This document shows positions 45,845-56,717 of a stretch of 64,000 nt of DNA, piece after piece. Source of the DNA: Carallia brachiata. Taxonomy: Eukaryota; Streptophyta; Magnoliopsida; Malpighiales; Rhizophoraceae. The DNA lies in the NCBI GenBank assembly GCA_021464245.1, contig JADCRB010000016.1:3651250-3715249 (forward strand). Reading direction: 5' to 3'. Made by a program: the position numbers and the translations under genes. Position 1 is the first letter of the stretch, and each line of letters opens with the position of its first letter. Under the pieces are notes generated by a model. It saw nothing but the letters and a program-made list of their open reading frames with translations. It was not told the DNA's origin and did no database searches.

Positions 45845-46490
45845 AATGCCCCCACTTCATGGCTTTGTGATAAAGCAGCTTGGGACGTGATTCGAGCTGA
45901 GTCTCGAAGTTCAGCTTGAAACTTGAGACGTCTTGAAGAATATTGAATGTTGAAGTCTTTAATTCTAATTAACCCGGCTGATGTCGATCTTCCATAGCTC
46001 ACAAAGGCTATTTTATGGAACTTGAAGCCCGTGGTTTAGTTGCGATGGTCTAGTAGACAAAGAATCTGAGCTTCCCCATGGAGAAGGCTAAGTACCATGG
46101 AACTTCAAGGCCAGTGCATAAAGAGATGGGTTGTAGTTATGATTCCTCTGTATGTCGTGATGTAAGGAGAGTAGTTGGAACTTCTCTATTCATCGCCGCA
46201 TTTGAGAACTGATGAGGATGGTCACAAGTTTTCAGCTCGTGGTGATAGATATGAACTAAGAAGAGTGGTTGGAACTTCATCGACCAAGATGGCGTAAGGT
46301 TGAGATTCGAGAGCTTTGAAGCGAACAACTCTTTCTCTCTTTTTTGTTTGTGTCTGCAGCTCTTGGATTAAAGAATTTCTTGAAAAAGAGAACACGGGGA
46401 CTAGCCATATTTTTTCTTCAGAGAGAAATAAGAGTTGACGGGTGAGTTATGTGACTTAAAGACGCAAGAAATTATAAACACAATAAAATT
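45845..46490 (-). other. 3' module with PPT
   Basis: PPT seen as CCCCCACTTCATGG on the plus strand. Short basic ORF damaged. Confidence 0.7.
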
Positions 46491-47278
46491 TGCCCCCTTT
46501 CTATTGATTTTTTTTAATGTAAAAGTCAAAAAGAGGATATGCTAGATCAGGTGGGGTCCTCCTTAACGTTCCTTTTTGTCATAAGTGACAAAAGAGGCAA
46601 TGGCTGATGCGTGTTGAAAAAGTTGTTGCACCTTATCCTTGTCGGCTAACTTCACGGGGCTTGAGGCATAGCCCCAAGTCAATTACATCCTCTTTTGGTG
46701 GGCCGATGACGTTGACACTACTCAAACTTTCCTGTTAATTGACATTGGCGGGATGTACTAGAAAGAGAGGTCGAGCTTCACCAGAGCGACTTCCTCCTAA
46801 TGCAAGGTTTCCTCTCGGATTGAAGTACCCGAAAGGGATGAATTCCTTACTGACTCCATAAAACCACCATGACCAATACATGTAGCCCCACAGGCTATAG
46901 CTTTGGTTGAACTAGCCTTGAGGGACCATTGCAGTGTTGGAGCTCGGACTTACCTTATTTGAGGCCGATGCCATAATGGTGAGATTTATCACAGGGAACA
47001 GCTGCAATGGTAGACTATGCTTCAGAAACAGCAGCTCTTTGTGCAGCTCTCTCCCTATTTCTGTGGTTCTAGAACCAGAATACACACTTTTTTGTTTCGA
47101 CTGCTCCGTACTGCCGCAGTCATGAAGCAAGTTGGGAGAGTTGTGATAAGCTAGGGCAAGAACCTTCATTGTTCCGGAAGTACACCTCCAAGATTTGTAG
47201 TTGCATTAGACTTGGTCGCCATCTAATGCGTGGTGACCTACCCTCTCCCTTGTCCTAAGGTTCTGCAACTAGTTCCAT
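46491..47278 (-). pseudogene. WUS-like homeobox pseudogene, best-kept homeodomain
   Basis: ATG at 47278. A single frame crosses the homeodomain (47224-47036, residues 19-81) without any indel: RWRPSLMQLQ, ILEVYFRNNEGSCPSLSQL, LRQYGAVETKKCVFWF, stop, NHRNRERAAQR. Stops at residues 8, 53 and 70 are TAG, TGA and TAG where other copies have CAG, CGA and CAG, i.e. C-to-T changes. Helix 3 (VFWF-x-NHRNRER) is close to the WFQNHKARER signature of WOX proteins, and the FRNNEG loop has the extra residue of WUS itself. Downstream: RPLFLVHPANV (WUS-box, worn) and DLGLCLKP near the C-terminus, then GRQG-type end and stop. Confidence 0.82.
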
Positions 47279-47500
47279 TTTTTTTGCTAAAAGGATGCAG
47301 AAGCTTGACCTGTAGTAAGAAAGAGTAAAAGGTTAAGACTAGAATAGTGATTCAAACTCAAACGCTCAATCTTTTTTATCCTTTTTGGGCCGTTCACAGT
47401 TTATATTGATGCGAACCAGGAGTTTTGGGTTGGATTTTGGGCCATTCACAGTTTGTACTCATATTGCCCAGGAGTGCTGGAGTGGACCTTGTGTAGCTGT
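47279..47500 (-). promoter_or_regulatory. Upstream segment of WUS-like unit, partly duplicated
   Basis: The GGGCCGTTCACAGTTTATA piece occurs twice (about 47389 and 47439), the second with TTTGTACTCATATT. Confidence 0.4.
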
Positions 47501-48065
47501 TGTCGTTTTGCCTTTTATACTCGTGCAAGGCAAGATTTTGGATTTGCAGTCGAACTATTCGTCTTTTATACTCGTGCAAGGTAGGAGTTTGTTGTTTCCT
47601 GCTGAGCTATTCGCATTTTATACTCATGTGAGGCAAGAGTTTAGATTTTGGTCATTGCCTTTCATACTCGTGCGAGGTAGAAGTGTGAATTTGGGTTGTT
47701 GCCTTTTATACGCGTGTGAGACAGGAGTTTGGATTTGCTAATAAGCTATTCACCTTTTATATTCTTGCGATAAAGGAGTCTATTGTTGAGTCGTTGCCTT
47801 TTATACTCGTGCGAGGTAGGAGTCTACTTCAATTGATCACCTTTTATACTCGTGCGAGGCTAGAGTGCACTTTTGTGGGTCATGTTTTATAGTCATGCGA
47901 GGTAGAAGTCTGGATTTGCTGTGTTATCACCTTTTATACTCATTCAATGCGGGAGTGTTGAGCTGTTCGCCTTTTATACTCGTGCGAGGTAAGAGTTAGA
48001 ATTTGTTGGGTTGTCGCCTTTTATACTCGTGTGAGGCATGAGTCTGTCGTTGGGTTGTTGAGCTA
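47501..48065 (-). repeat. TATA-box-like minisatellite array 10
   Basis: About thirteen units. ORF 47385-47741 across it is a by-product. Confidence 0.9.
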
Positions 48066-48485
48066 CTGATCAAGGCTTTGAGTCAGTGTTTGAGGTTTGC
48101 TCCCGAGTTTGGATTTGGACATTAGATTTGGGTCTGGGTTTGGGGTTCCCCCGAATCTGGATTTGTACTTTAGGCCGAAATTTGGGTCTGAATTTTGAGG
48201 ATTTCGATTTGGGTTTTGACCTCGAATTTGAGCTCGAGTTTTGATTTCAGCTTTATATTTGAGTCTAGCTTTGTGGTCTGCCCCCAAATATGGATTTGTA
48301 CTTTAGTCTAGAATTTTGGTCTGGGATTTGAACCTAAGTTTGGATTTGCTGGGTTTTTAGGTCTGCCCTCCATTCTGAATTTGGACTTTCAACAGAAATT
48401 TGGATTTGTACTTTGGGCCTGAGTTTGAGCCTGAGTTTAGATTTGGGTTTCAACCTTTAGATTTGGGTTTGCGCTTGAAGTTTGG
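48066..48485 (-). repeat. CCAAATCC-rich array
   Basis: Plus strand G-rich, e.g. TTTGGATTTGGACATTAGAT. Confidence 0.8.
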
Positions 48486-49061
48486 ATGAGAACTGTGCCC
48501 CCAACTTGGAAGTGAGCTTGCCGTCGGATCGGTGCTCCTGTCACTTTGTTGGTCCAGTTGGATAGGGACCGTGCTCCCAAGTTGGACTGGAGGGGTTTAG
48601 TAGGGATTTGACCCATTGCCCCCAACATCAATTGGAGTGGATGGTTGACTTCTCCATTCGGCGAGAGAATCATGTGAGAATCTTGTTACTATGTGAGAGG
48701 CAAATTCTCCATTTCTGTATTTTGGACAGTGAGGAACCGTGTTCATGTGCGAGTTTGTGGACTTACGTACCTAGGTAGGGTAGTTGATGGAGGCAAAGGA
48801 GTAGTCACCATTTTGCTTGTAGAGGCAGTCCTACCCTTCCTTGGTGCAAATGTTGTGTTGGATTCCTACCCTTTTTTGCTTGTAGGGTAGTTTGTGGACC
48901 TATTGTTTTTTTTTTTTGGTTTCATTTTGCCCTTGGGGCTATGTTGATGTTGGCTATTTTAGGGCCTAATAGGCCCTGAAATGGCCACTGTGCCACCAAC
49001 CTTTTTTTTTTTTAGGAGCAGAAGATGGGAGGTAGAGATGTCCCATTAGGCGTACCAAAAT
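48486..49061 (-). other. Leader with palindrome showing paired change
   Basis: The palindrome at 48956-48982 reads AGGGCCTA / TAGGCCCT where other copies have ATGGCCTA / TAGGCCAT: both arms changed together. Primer-binding site ATTTTGGTACGCCTAATGG lies before the LTR end. Confidence 0.78.
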
Positions 49062-49940
49062 TGTGAGGAACCTGTATGTTTCAAGTCTTGATAGTTAGGT
49101 TTCAAAAATACATATACAAATTGAAAGTGAAAATTTAAAATTTATGTGGTTTGATCTCTGGGTAGATACTCCGATTAATACTCCTGTGTGATTTGTCAAG
49201 AGCTACGAAGGCTTGATCTTGATCGAAAGAGGTTTAATTTTTACAATCTAATTCTTGAACTGAGGAAGTAGATTCCATTGAGGGCCGAGGCTTGATCTCA
49301 AGTGGATGTTGAAACTCTGGTAAGGGCCGTATAGGTTTGATCTCAGATGGACTGGTTTGACTCCACTGAGGGCCGAGGTTTGATCCCACTCGGACTAGTT
49401 TAGCTCCACTAAGAGCCGTAGGGGCATGTTTTTAGGTGGACTAGCTATGCTGGGGGCTGTAAGAGGCTTAATCTCAAATAGATGTTTAATATTTTAATAT
49501 TATAGATTTTTACTCTCGCAAATCCCAATTTGAGGCGAACGTAGAGTATAAACCCAAAAAATGTATGGAAATGAATATATTAAAAATTTTGGACTTTTAC
49601 TCTAGATGATCGCACTTAACTGCGTTTAGAGAGTATAAGCCTAAAATACGAAAATGTATAAGAGAGAAAATGTGGAATTGTTTTGCAATTGGTTTTTGCA
49701 AGCTTTCCTCTCGCCCCCTCGGTGTGTTGGGCTGTTGTTTTTTTTTTTTTTGCTCTGCCTGCTTTTGCTGCTAAGTTTGGGGATGCCTCCATTACCTATT
49801 TATAAGCTCCCAGCAAGCTTTTTCTTTTGTTTTTTTTTTAATAATATGATCTTGTATTTCTTTGGCTGGCCAAAGAAATTAGTCTTTGGCCAGCTACCGA
49901 CCAAAGACTTCACTTTTTCTTTTTTTTTAAAAAAAAAAGA
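49062..49940 (-). mobile_element. LTR, subtype II variant
   Basis: Has the subtype II hairpin arms (CTTTGGCTGGCCAAAG at about 49860) and an extra AGCTTGCAAAAACCAATTGC segment shared only with 62605-63317. Box CTATTTATAAGC at about 49796. Confidence 0.85.
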
Positions 49941-50129
49941 TCGAGTAGAAACTTTGGTTACGTGGGCAGATTTAGCCAACATAAAAGGCAAACAATATCA
50001 TATTATAAAAAAAAGGAAGCATTTTACAAATTACTGCCTTTTATACTGTCTGCCATTTTGGCTTAATCCCACACTCCTGCTTCCATCCCACCCAACATAC
50101 TCCTGTTGGCCCCTCACAAGTCAAAGGTT
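49941..50129. other. Unassigned linker
   Basis: Scraps of minisatellite-like text (CTGCCTTTTATACTGTCTGCC) and unique sequence. The 215-codon frame that crosses 49654-50301 is Phe-rich composition bias, not a gene. Confidence 0.4.
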
Positions 50130-50525
50130 ATTTTCTGGGAAACCCAAGTTTTCCAAAACCTCTCCCATATGTTTTCGTACTTTGGGCGTCTACTCTATGG
50201 ACACCATTAAGTGCAATATTGTAGAGCAAAGGCCCAAAATATTTAATATACCCATTTACATACATATTTTGGATATATTCTCTCTGGTCGCCTCATATTA
50301 GGATCTGCATGAGTAAAAATCCAAAACATTAAAATATTAAACATCTGTCTAGGATTAAGCCTCCTACGACCCTCAACAGAGTTAGTCCACGTGAGAACAA
50401 GCCCCTACGACCTTCAACGGAGCTAAACAGTTCGAGTGGGATCAAGCCCTAGCACTCAGTGGAGTCCAACCAGTCCACCTAAGATCCAAGCCTATACAGT
50501 GCTCATCGAAACCAAGCCATTCGCA
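50130..50525 (+). mobile_element. LTR fragment, subtype II
   Basis: From GGGAAACCCAAGTTTTCC to AAACCAAGCCATTCGC; both ends cut. Confidence 0.8.
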
Positions 50526-50735
50526 AGAAATATATACACAACCAGTCCGCTGAGGGTCGGGGCTTGATCCCACTCGGACTGTTTAGCTCTGTTGAGGGCC
50601 GTAGGGGCTTGTTCTTAGGCGGACTAACTCTACTGAGGGTCGTAGGAGGCTTAATCCTAGACAGATGTTTAATATTTTAATATTTTGGATTTTTACTCAC
50701 AGAGATCCCAATCTGAGGTACCGTTTGATATACGG
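50526..50735 (-). mobile_element. LTR fragment, inverted
   Basis: GGCTTGATCCCACTCGGACT and the TTTAATATTTTAATATTTTG segment on the plus strand. Faces the preceding fragment. Confidence 0.75.
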
Positions 50736-50889
50736 TGAAGGTGAGTTAAAACTGAAGTAATGACTCTGACTCAAACCCTCAATCATTTTTATCTGTTTAG
50801 GCCGTTCACAGTTTATACCCATATAGGTCAGGAGTTTTGGACTGGGCCTTGTTTGGTTGTTGTTATTTCGCCTTTTGTACGGGTTAGGA
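50736..50889 (-). promoter_or_regulatory. Upstream segment of a lost WUS-like unit
   Basis: Contains GGCCGTTCACAGTTTATAC and the ACTCAAACCCTCAATC stretch; the homeobox that should follow on the - strand is replaced by LTR sequence. Confidence 0.45.
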
Positions 50890-51428
50890 GTATGCCTTGA
50901 CTATACCTGTGCGAGCAAGAGTGTGTTGTTGTTGGATTGTTGCCTTTATACTCGTGTAAGGCAGGAGTGTGTTGTTGATCAGTTCTCTTTTTATACTCGT
51001 ATGAGACAGGAGTGTGATTTTGTGTTGTTTTGTCTCCTTTTATACTCATGCGAAGTAGGAGTCTATTGTGCTAAGATGTTCGCCTTTTATACTCGTGCGA
51101 AGCAAGATTCTAGTGTTGAATTGTGTTGTCGCCTTTTATACTCGTGCGAGGTAGGAGTGTGATTTGTTACTGAACTGTTTGCCTTTGATACTCGTGTGAG
51201 GCAAGAGTCTCATTTGCTAGATTGTCGTCTTTTATACTCGTGCAAGACAAAAAGGTTGAACTATTGTGTTGTCGCCTTTTATATTCGTGCGAGGCAGGAA
51301 TGTTGAACTGCGTTTTTGCCTTTTATACTCGTGCGGGCTAGGAGTCTAATTTGTTGTTGTAGTTGTCGCCTTTTATTCTCGTGCGAGGCAAAAGTGTTGA
51401 ACTGTGTTGAGTTGAACTATTGTGTTGT
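50890..51428 (-). repeat. TATA-box-like minisatellite array 11
   Basis: About twelve units on the - strand. Confidence 0.9.
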
Positions 51429-51750
51429 TGATTTGGGCTTTGAGTCAGTGTTTGGGGTTTACCCTCGAATTTGGATGTGGGTTTTGGCCAGGATTTGGAT
51501 TTGGGTTTTGAATCCGAGTTTGAGTTTGAGCTTTGAGTTTCATACCTGAGTTTAGATCTGAACTTCGAGTTTCAATTGAGGTTCAGAGTGTGCCCCGAAT
51601 CTAGATTTGGATTTTGAGGAAGAATTTTGGGCTTGAATTTAGATTTTTGGGTTGAACCTGCACATGAGCTTCAGACTTTTTTTCTTTCATTTTTTTTTAT
51701 TTCTTTTGCTCTTTTTCTTATTTTTTTGAATTTCTTTTCTGCACAGAACA
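51429..51750 (-). repeat. CCAAATCC array and A-rich tract
   Basis: Array 51429-51660; the A-rich part appears as T-rich on the plus strand (51665-51745), ending near the CAATGCTTTTTATGTTTACT piece that matches the end of gag. Confidence 0.75.
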
Positions 51751-52369
51751 ATGCTTTTTATGTTTACTGACTAATTAGACCGGTCTAGATGACCTTTTGG
51801 TTTGACAGCATGTAAGCATCGTCGGTATAGACTTCTTGAACTAGGTATGTCCCGTTCCATATGGAAGCAAGCCTATTGCTAGATTGGTGCTTTTGATCCT
51901 GTTGGATGGAAACTATGCCTCAGTTGGGAAGACTGGAGTGGAGGGGCTTAGTAAAGATTTGACTCGTTGCCCCCAACTTTGGTCGGAGTGAAAAGTTGAC
52001 TTCTCCATTCAGTGTGAGAGTTGGGTGAGAGATCTTACTGCTGTGTGAGCTACAAATTCTCTATTTTAATTTTTTTTGAGTGGCCAAAAACCGTGTCCAT
52101 ACTCAAATTTGTGGACCTGCATACCCAAGTAAGGTAGTTGAGGTAGGCAATGGAACAATCGTCTATTTGCTGGCGAAGGCGGTCTTATGCTAGTGATGCG
52201 TCAGATTCCTGTCCCTTTTTTTTTTTGTCCCGGTGTTGTGTTGGTGTTGGCCATTTCATGGCCTATAGGCAATGAAATGACCACTGTGCCACCAACCTCT
52301 TTTTTTTTAAAAAAAAAAAGGAGCAAAAGATGGAAAGTAGAGATGCCCCATTGGGCATGCCAAAAATTA
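51751..52369 (-). other. Leader with worn palindrome and primer-binding site
   Basis: The distal part matches 3206-3495 (GACTTCTTGAACTAGGTATG on the plus strand), the GGACTGGAGTGGAGGGGCTT-type piece follows, and a 26-bp palindrome with one arm damaged lies at 52253-52278. Confidence 0.72.
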
Positions 52370-53243
52370 TCAGGGGATAGTATGTTTCGAGCCTACAATA
52401 GTTAGACTCGAAAAATACAGATATAAATTACAAGTGAAAGTTTAAAATTTATGTGGGGTTCTTTGTATGATCCTACAATTAAAGCTCTTATGTGATTTCG
52501 TCGAGGGCCTTAAAGGATTCATCTTGATCGAAAGAGGTTGAAATTCCACAACTTGCTCTTGAACTGCTGGAAATAAATTTCACTGAGGCCTAAGGCTTGA
52601 TCTAAGGGACTACTAGAAAGGCTTGATCTCAGGGGACTGTTGGAACTTTGATGAGGGCCGTATAGGCTTGATCTCAGATGAACTGGTTTGAGTCCACTAA
52701 GGTCCGGGGCTTGATCCCACTCAGATTGGTTTAATTTCGCTTAGAGCTGTAGGGGCTTGTTCTCAGGTAGACTGACTCTGCTGAGGGCCGTAGGAGGTTT
52801 AATCTCAGATATATGTTTAATATTTTAATATTTTAGATTTTTACTCTTGTAGATCCCAATTTGAGGCCACTGGAGAGTATATGCCCAAAATATGTATGAA
52901 ATTGAGTATATTAAATATTTTGGACATTATATCTTCTGGAATATCCCCCTTAATAGAGTTTGCAGATTGTATGCTCAAAATACGAAAATGTAAGGAAAAA
53001 GTTTTAAACAAAACTTTGACCCCTTGAATTTAATTTTTGCTGTGCCCCCATGTTTCTTTGGTGTGATTGGCTGTTGTAGATTTTGCGCGTATTTATAGGC
53101 TAGGAGGAAACACTGTGTAGCATTGTGCTACCAACTTTTTGCTGACTTTTTTTTCCTCTCTTCTAGATGCCGGCTCTTGACTCTATTTTTTTTTCCTTCT
53201 AGATGTCGGCTATTAACTCTTCCTCTTCCTTTTTTTTTAGGAG
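52370..53243 (-). mobile_element. LTR, subtype I
   Basis: Promoter box weakly kept (GTATTTATAGGC, about 53088). The first 10-20 bases at 53243 are lost. Confidence 0.87.
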
Positions 53244-53287
53244 TAGAAGATCAGAGGTAGAGATGTCCCATTGGGCATCTTGAAAAT
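53244..53287 (-). other. Primer-binding site and leader scrap
   Basis: GGTAGAGATGTCCCATTGGG on the plus strand, joining one LTR start to the next LTR end: an almost complete internal deletion. Confidence 0.65.
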
Positions 53288-53618
53288 TGTGAGAGGACTG
53301 TATGTTTCGAGCTTGAACAATTAGATTCGAAAATATAGATATAAATTACAGATAAAAATTTTGAAATTTGTGTGGGGTTGATCTCTATGTGATCCTCCGA
53401 TTAATGCTCCTTTTTGTGGTCGTCAAGGACCGTATAGGCTTGATCTTGACTGAAAGAGATTGAATTTCCACAACCTGATTCTTGAAGTGAGGAAGTAGAT
53501 TCCGCTAAGGGTTAAGGCTTAATCTCAAGAAAATGGTCGACAAACCGACCATTGAAATTTCAAAGGTTGGTTTGCTGACCTTTGATTTGTTTTGTTAGAA
53601 AAAATATATATGTTTACA
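53288..53618 (-). mobile_element. LTR, subtype IV, internally deleted
   Basis: TGTAAACATATATA at 53618. Two perfect 8-bp inverted pairs with unlike sequence: TCAAAGGT/ACCTTTGA (53560-53585) and AATGGTCG/CGACCATT (53532-53553). The promoter box and middle are deleted, the 3' third remains. Confidence 0.8.
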
Positions 53619-54280
53619 AATGCCCCCCACTTCAAGGCTTGGTGAGGCAGAACTTTAAGACGCGATTTGAACCAAGTCTTGAAGTTCAGTTTGAAACTTG
53701 AATGTCTTGATGAACATTGACTGTTGAAGTCTTTATCTCTGATTAGCCCGACTGATGTTGAGCTTCCATAACTCGTAAAGGATATTTTATGGAACTTGAA
53801 ATCCATGGTTTAGGTGAGGATGATCCAATCAACAAAGAACTTGAACCTCCCCATGGTGAAGGTTCAGTACCACGAACCTTCAAGGCCAACACATAGAGAG
53901 GCAGACCGTAATGATGATTCCTCTATACGTAGTGACGTAAGGAGAGTAGTTGGAACTTTCCCATCTGTCACCGTATTTGAGAACAGATGATGATGATCAC
54001 AACTTTTCTGCTTGCTGTGATAGTTGTGAACTAAGGAGAGTGGTTGAAACTTCATCGACCATGATGGCATTTGAGGTCACGATTTGAGGATCCCTTGAAG
54101 AGAACGATTCTTTTTCTTTCTAACTTTTGTGTCTATAGCTTTCTGATTAAAGGATTTCCTGAAAAAAAGAACACAGGGACTAGCCATCTTCTTTCTTTAG
54201 AGAGAAAAAACAACTAAAGAATAAGTTTTGTGACTTGAAAATGCAGGAAATATGTACACAATAAAAAGTTGCTTTTTTTT
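53619..54280 (-). other. 3' module with PPT
   Basis: PPT as CCCCCCACTTCAAGG on the plus strand. Contains damaged basic ORF and the VPTTLL region (ORF 53864-54070). Confidence 0.7.
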
Positions 54281-54540
54281 TCTTCAGATTTTTTTATGCA
54301 AAAGTCAAAAAGAGGATATGCCGAATTAGATAGGAGTCCTCCTTCATGTCTCTTCCTGCCACAATGGACAAACGAGGTTGTGGTTGATGCGTATCACACA
54401 AGTCAAGGCAATAATGCGTGCCGTAAAAGTCGTTGCACCTTAACCTTGTCGGCCAACCTTGTGGGGCCCGAGGCATAGCTCTAAGTAATTGCATCCTGGG
54501 TTGATGACGTCGACACTACCGTGGACTGGGTTATGATTTT
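54281..54540 (-). pseudogene. WUS-like 3' fragment
   Basis: - strand: LELCLGPHKVGRQG-stop at about 54483-54442, the clearest EAR-like C-terminus, then the downstream tail. The homeodomain and WUS-box are deleted. Confidence 0.7.
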
Positions 54541-54664
54541 CTAGTGCCGTTCACAGTTTATACTGATGCAAGCCAAGAGTTTTGGAGTGGGTCCTGAATT
54601 TGATTTTTGGGCTGTTCACAATTTATAATCGTGTGGGCCAAGAGTTCTAGATTGGTATTACTGT
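54541..54664 (-). promoter_or_regulatory. Upstream segment remnant
   Basis: Two pieces of the GTTCACAGTTTATA stretch, at 54549 and 54614. Confidence 0.4.
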
Positions 54665-55312
54665 TTCGCCTTTTATACTCGTGCGAGGCAGGAGTCTACT
54701 TTTGTTAATCGCATTTTATTCCGGTGCAAGGCAGGAGTCTGGATTTGCTGTGTTATCGCCTTTTATACTCATGCAATGCGGGAGTGTTGAATTGTTTGCC
54801 TTTTATACTTGTGTGAGGCAAGAGTCCAAATTTGTTGTGTTGTCACCCTTTATACTTCTGCGAAGCCGTAGTCTGTCTTGGGTTGTTGAGCTACTATCTG
54901 GGCTTTGAGTTAGTGTTTAGGGTTTGCCCCCAAGTTTGGATTTGGACTTTAGATTTGGGTGTTGGTTTGGGGTTTGCCCTTGAATTTGGATTTGTACTTT
55001 AGGCCGAAATTTGGGTTTGGATTTTGAGGATTTGGATTTAGGTTTTGAGCTCGGATTTGATCCCGAGTTTAGATTTGAGCTTTATATTTGAGTCCGAGTT
55101 TGGGGTCTACTCCCGAACCTGGATTTGTACTATAGTCTAGAATTTATGTTTGGGATTTGAACCTGAGTTAGGATTTGTTAGGTTTTGGGGTCTGCCCCCA
55201 AATCTGTATTTGAACTTTCAGCAGGAATTTGGATTTGGACTTTGAGCCTGAGTTTGGATTTGCGTTTCGGGCTTTAGATTTGGGTTTTGGTTTGAAGTTT
55301 GGATGGGAACCG
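54665..55312 (-). repeat. Minisatellite array 12 and CCAAATCC array
   Basis: Five TATA-like units (54665-54896), then the array (54897-55312). Confidence 0.85.
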
Positions 55313-55850
55313 TGCCCCCAACCTGGAAGTGAGCTTACTGCCAGATTGGTGCTCCTATCCCTCTACTAGTTCAGTTGGATGGGAACTGTGCTCTCAAATT
55401 GGAAGACTGGAGTGGAAGGGTTTAGTAGGGATTTGACCCATTGTCCCCAACTTCGATCAGAGTGAATGTTTAACTTCTCCATTTGGTGAGAGAGTCGTGT
55501 GGGAAATCTTGTTATTACGTGAGCTACAGATTCTCCATTTCAGTATTTTGAGCAGCAAGGAACCGTGTTCATGCGCAAGTTTGTGGACTTGCGTACCCAG
55601 ATAGGGTAGTTGATGCAGGCAATGGAGGAGTCGCCATTTTGCTGATAGAGGCGGTCCTGCTCTTCCTTGGTGCCAATGATCCCCCAGATTTCTACCCTTT
55701 TTTTTATTTTGCCCTTGGGGCTGTGTTGGTGTTGGCCATTTCATGGCCTAAATTTGCCATGAAATGGCCGTTGTGCCACCAACCTCTTTTTTTTTTTTTT
55801 TAGGAGCAGAAGTTGGGAAGTAGAGATGTTTTACCTAGCGTGCCAAAAAT
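55313..55850 (-). other. Leader with palindrome and primer-binding site
   Basis: Palindrome at about 55738-55765, centre expanded to AAATTTG. Primer-binding site ATTTTTGGCACGCTAGGTA at the 55850 end. Confidence 0.75.
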
Positions 55851-56717
55851 TGTGAGAGGGACCCCTATGTTTTGAGCATGCAACAATTGGACTCGAAAAT
55901 GCAAATACAAATTACAAGTGAAATTTTAAAATTTATGTGGGGTTGATATCTGTGTGATCTTTTGATTAATGCCCCTATGTGATTTCATCGAGGGCTGCAA
56001 AGGCTTGATCTTGACCAAAAGATGTTGAATTTTCATAGGTTGGTCTTGAACTGATGGAAATAAATTCCACTAATTGCCGAGACTTGATCTTAGGGGACTG
56101 TTGGAACTCTGATGAGGGTAGTATGGGCTTAATCTCTGATAGACTGGTTTGACTCCAATGATGGCCGGGACTTGATCCCACTCAGACTAGTTTAACTCCG
56201 TTGAGGGCCGTAAGAGCTTGTTCTCAGGTGGATTGACGCTGCTGAGGGCCGTAGGAGGTTTAATCCCTAATAGATGTTTAATATTTTAATATTTTGAAAT
56301 TTTACGCTCGTAGATCCCAATCTAAGGCGACCGGAGACTATATACCCAAAATATGTATGGAATTGAGTATATTAAATATTTTGAGTTTTATATCTAGAAT
56401 ATCTCCCTTAATGGAGTTTAGGGAGCGCATGCCCAAAATACGAAAATGTAAGGGAAAAGTTTTAAAGAAAACTTTGGCCCCTTGAATTTAATTTTTGCTG
56501 TGCCCCCCATGTTTTTGTGGTGTGATTGGCTGTTGGAGATTTTGCGCCTATTTATAGGCTGGGAGGAGACCTATGTACTGCTGTGCCACCAACTTTTTAC
56601 TAACTTTTTTGTTTCCTCTCTTCTAGATGTCGACTGTTGACTTTGATTTTTTTTTTCTTTTTCCTCCTAGATGTTGCTATCAACTTTTCCTCTTTTTTTT
56701 TTTTTTGTGAGTTTACA
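55851..56717 (-). mobile_element. LTR, subtype I, complete (867 bp)
   Basis: TGTAAACTC at 56717, ACA at 55851; box CCTATTTATAGG (plus) at 56547-56558. With 53288-53618 it bounds an element of 3.4 kb on the - strand. Confidence 0.9.

Larger units (their letters stand above)
45049..49940 (-). mobile_element. Near-complete WUS-carrying LTR element, 4.9 kb
   Basis: On the - strand: LTR 49940-49062, primer-binding site, leader, array, minisatellite, homeobox unit, 3' module, LTR 45844-45049. The two LTRs differ in U3 (subtype II versus III), so it is a recombinant rather than a direct insertion product. Confidence 0.78.

Noticed and set aside
47385..47741. Tyr/Cys/Leu-rich open frames over the minisatellites (for example reading FILVRGRS or FYTRARQE)
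   Set aside because: They follow the repeat unit on either strand and change with array length; no start, domain or codon-level conservation.
49654..50301. 215-codon open frame, the second longest in the window outside the MULE
   Set aside because: Phe/Leu-rich translation of T-runs crossing an inverted LTR, a linker and a + strand LTR; no family resemblance.
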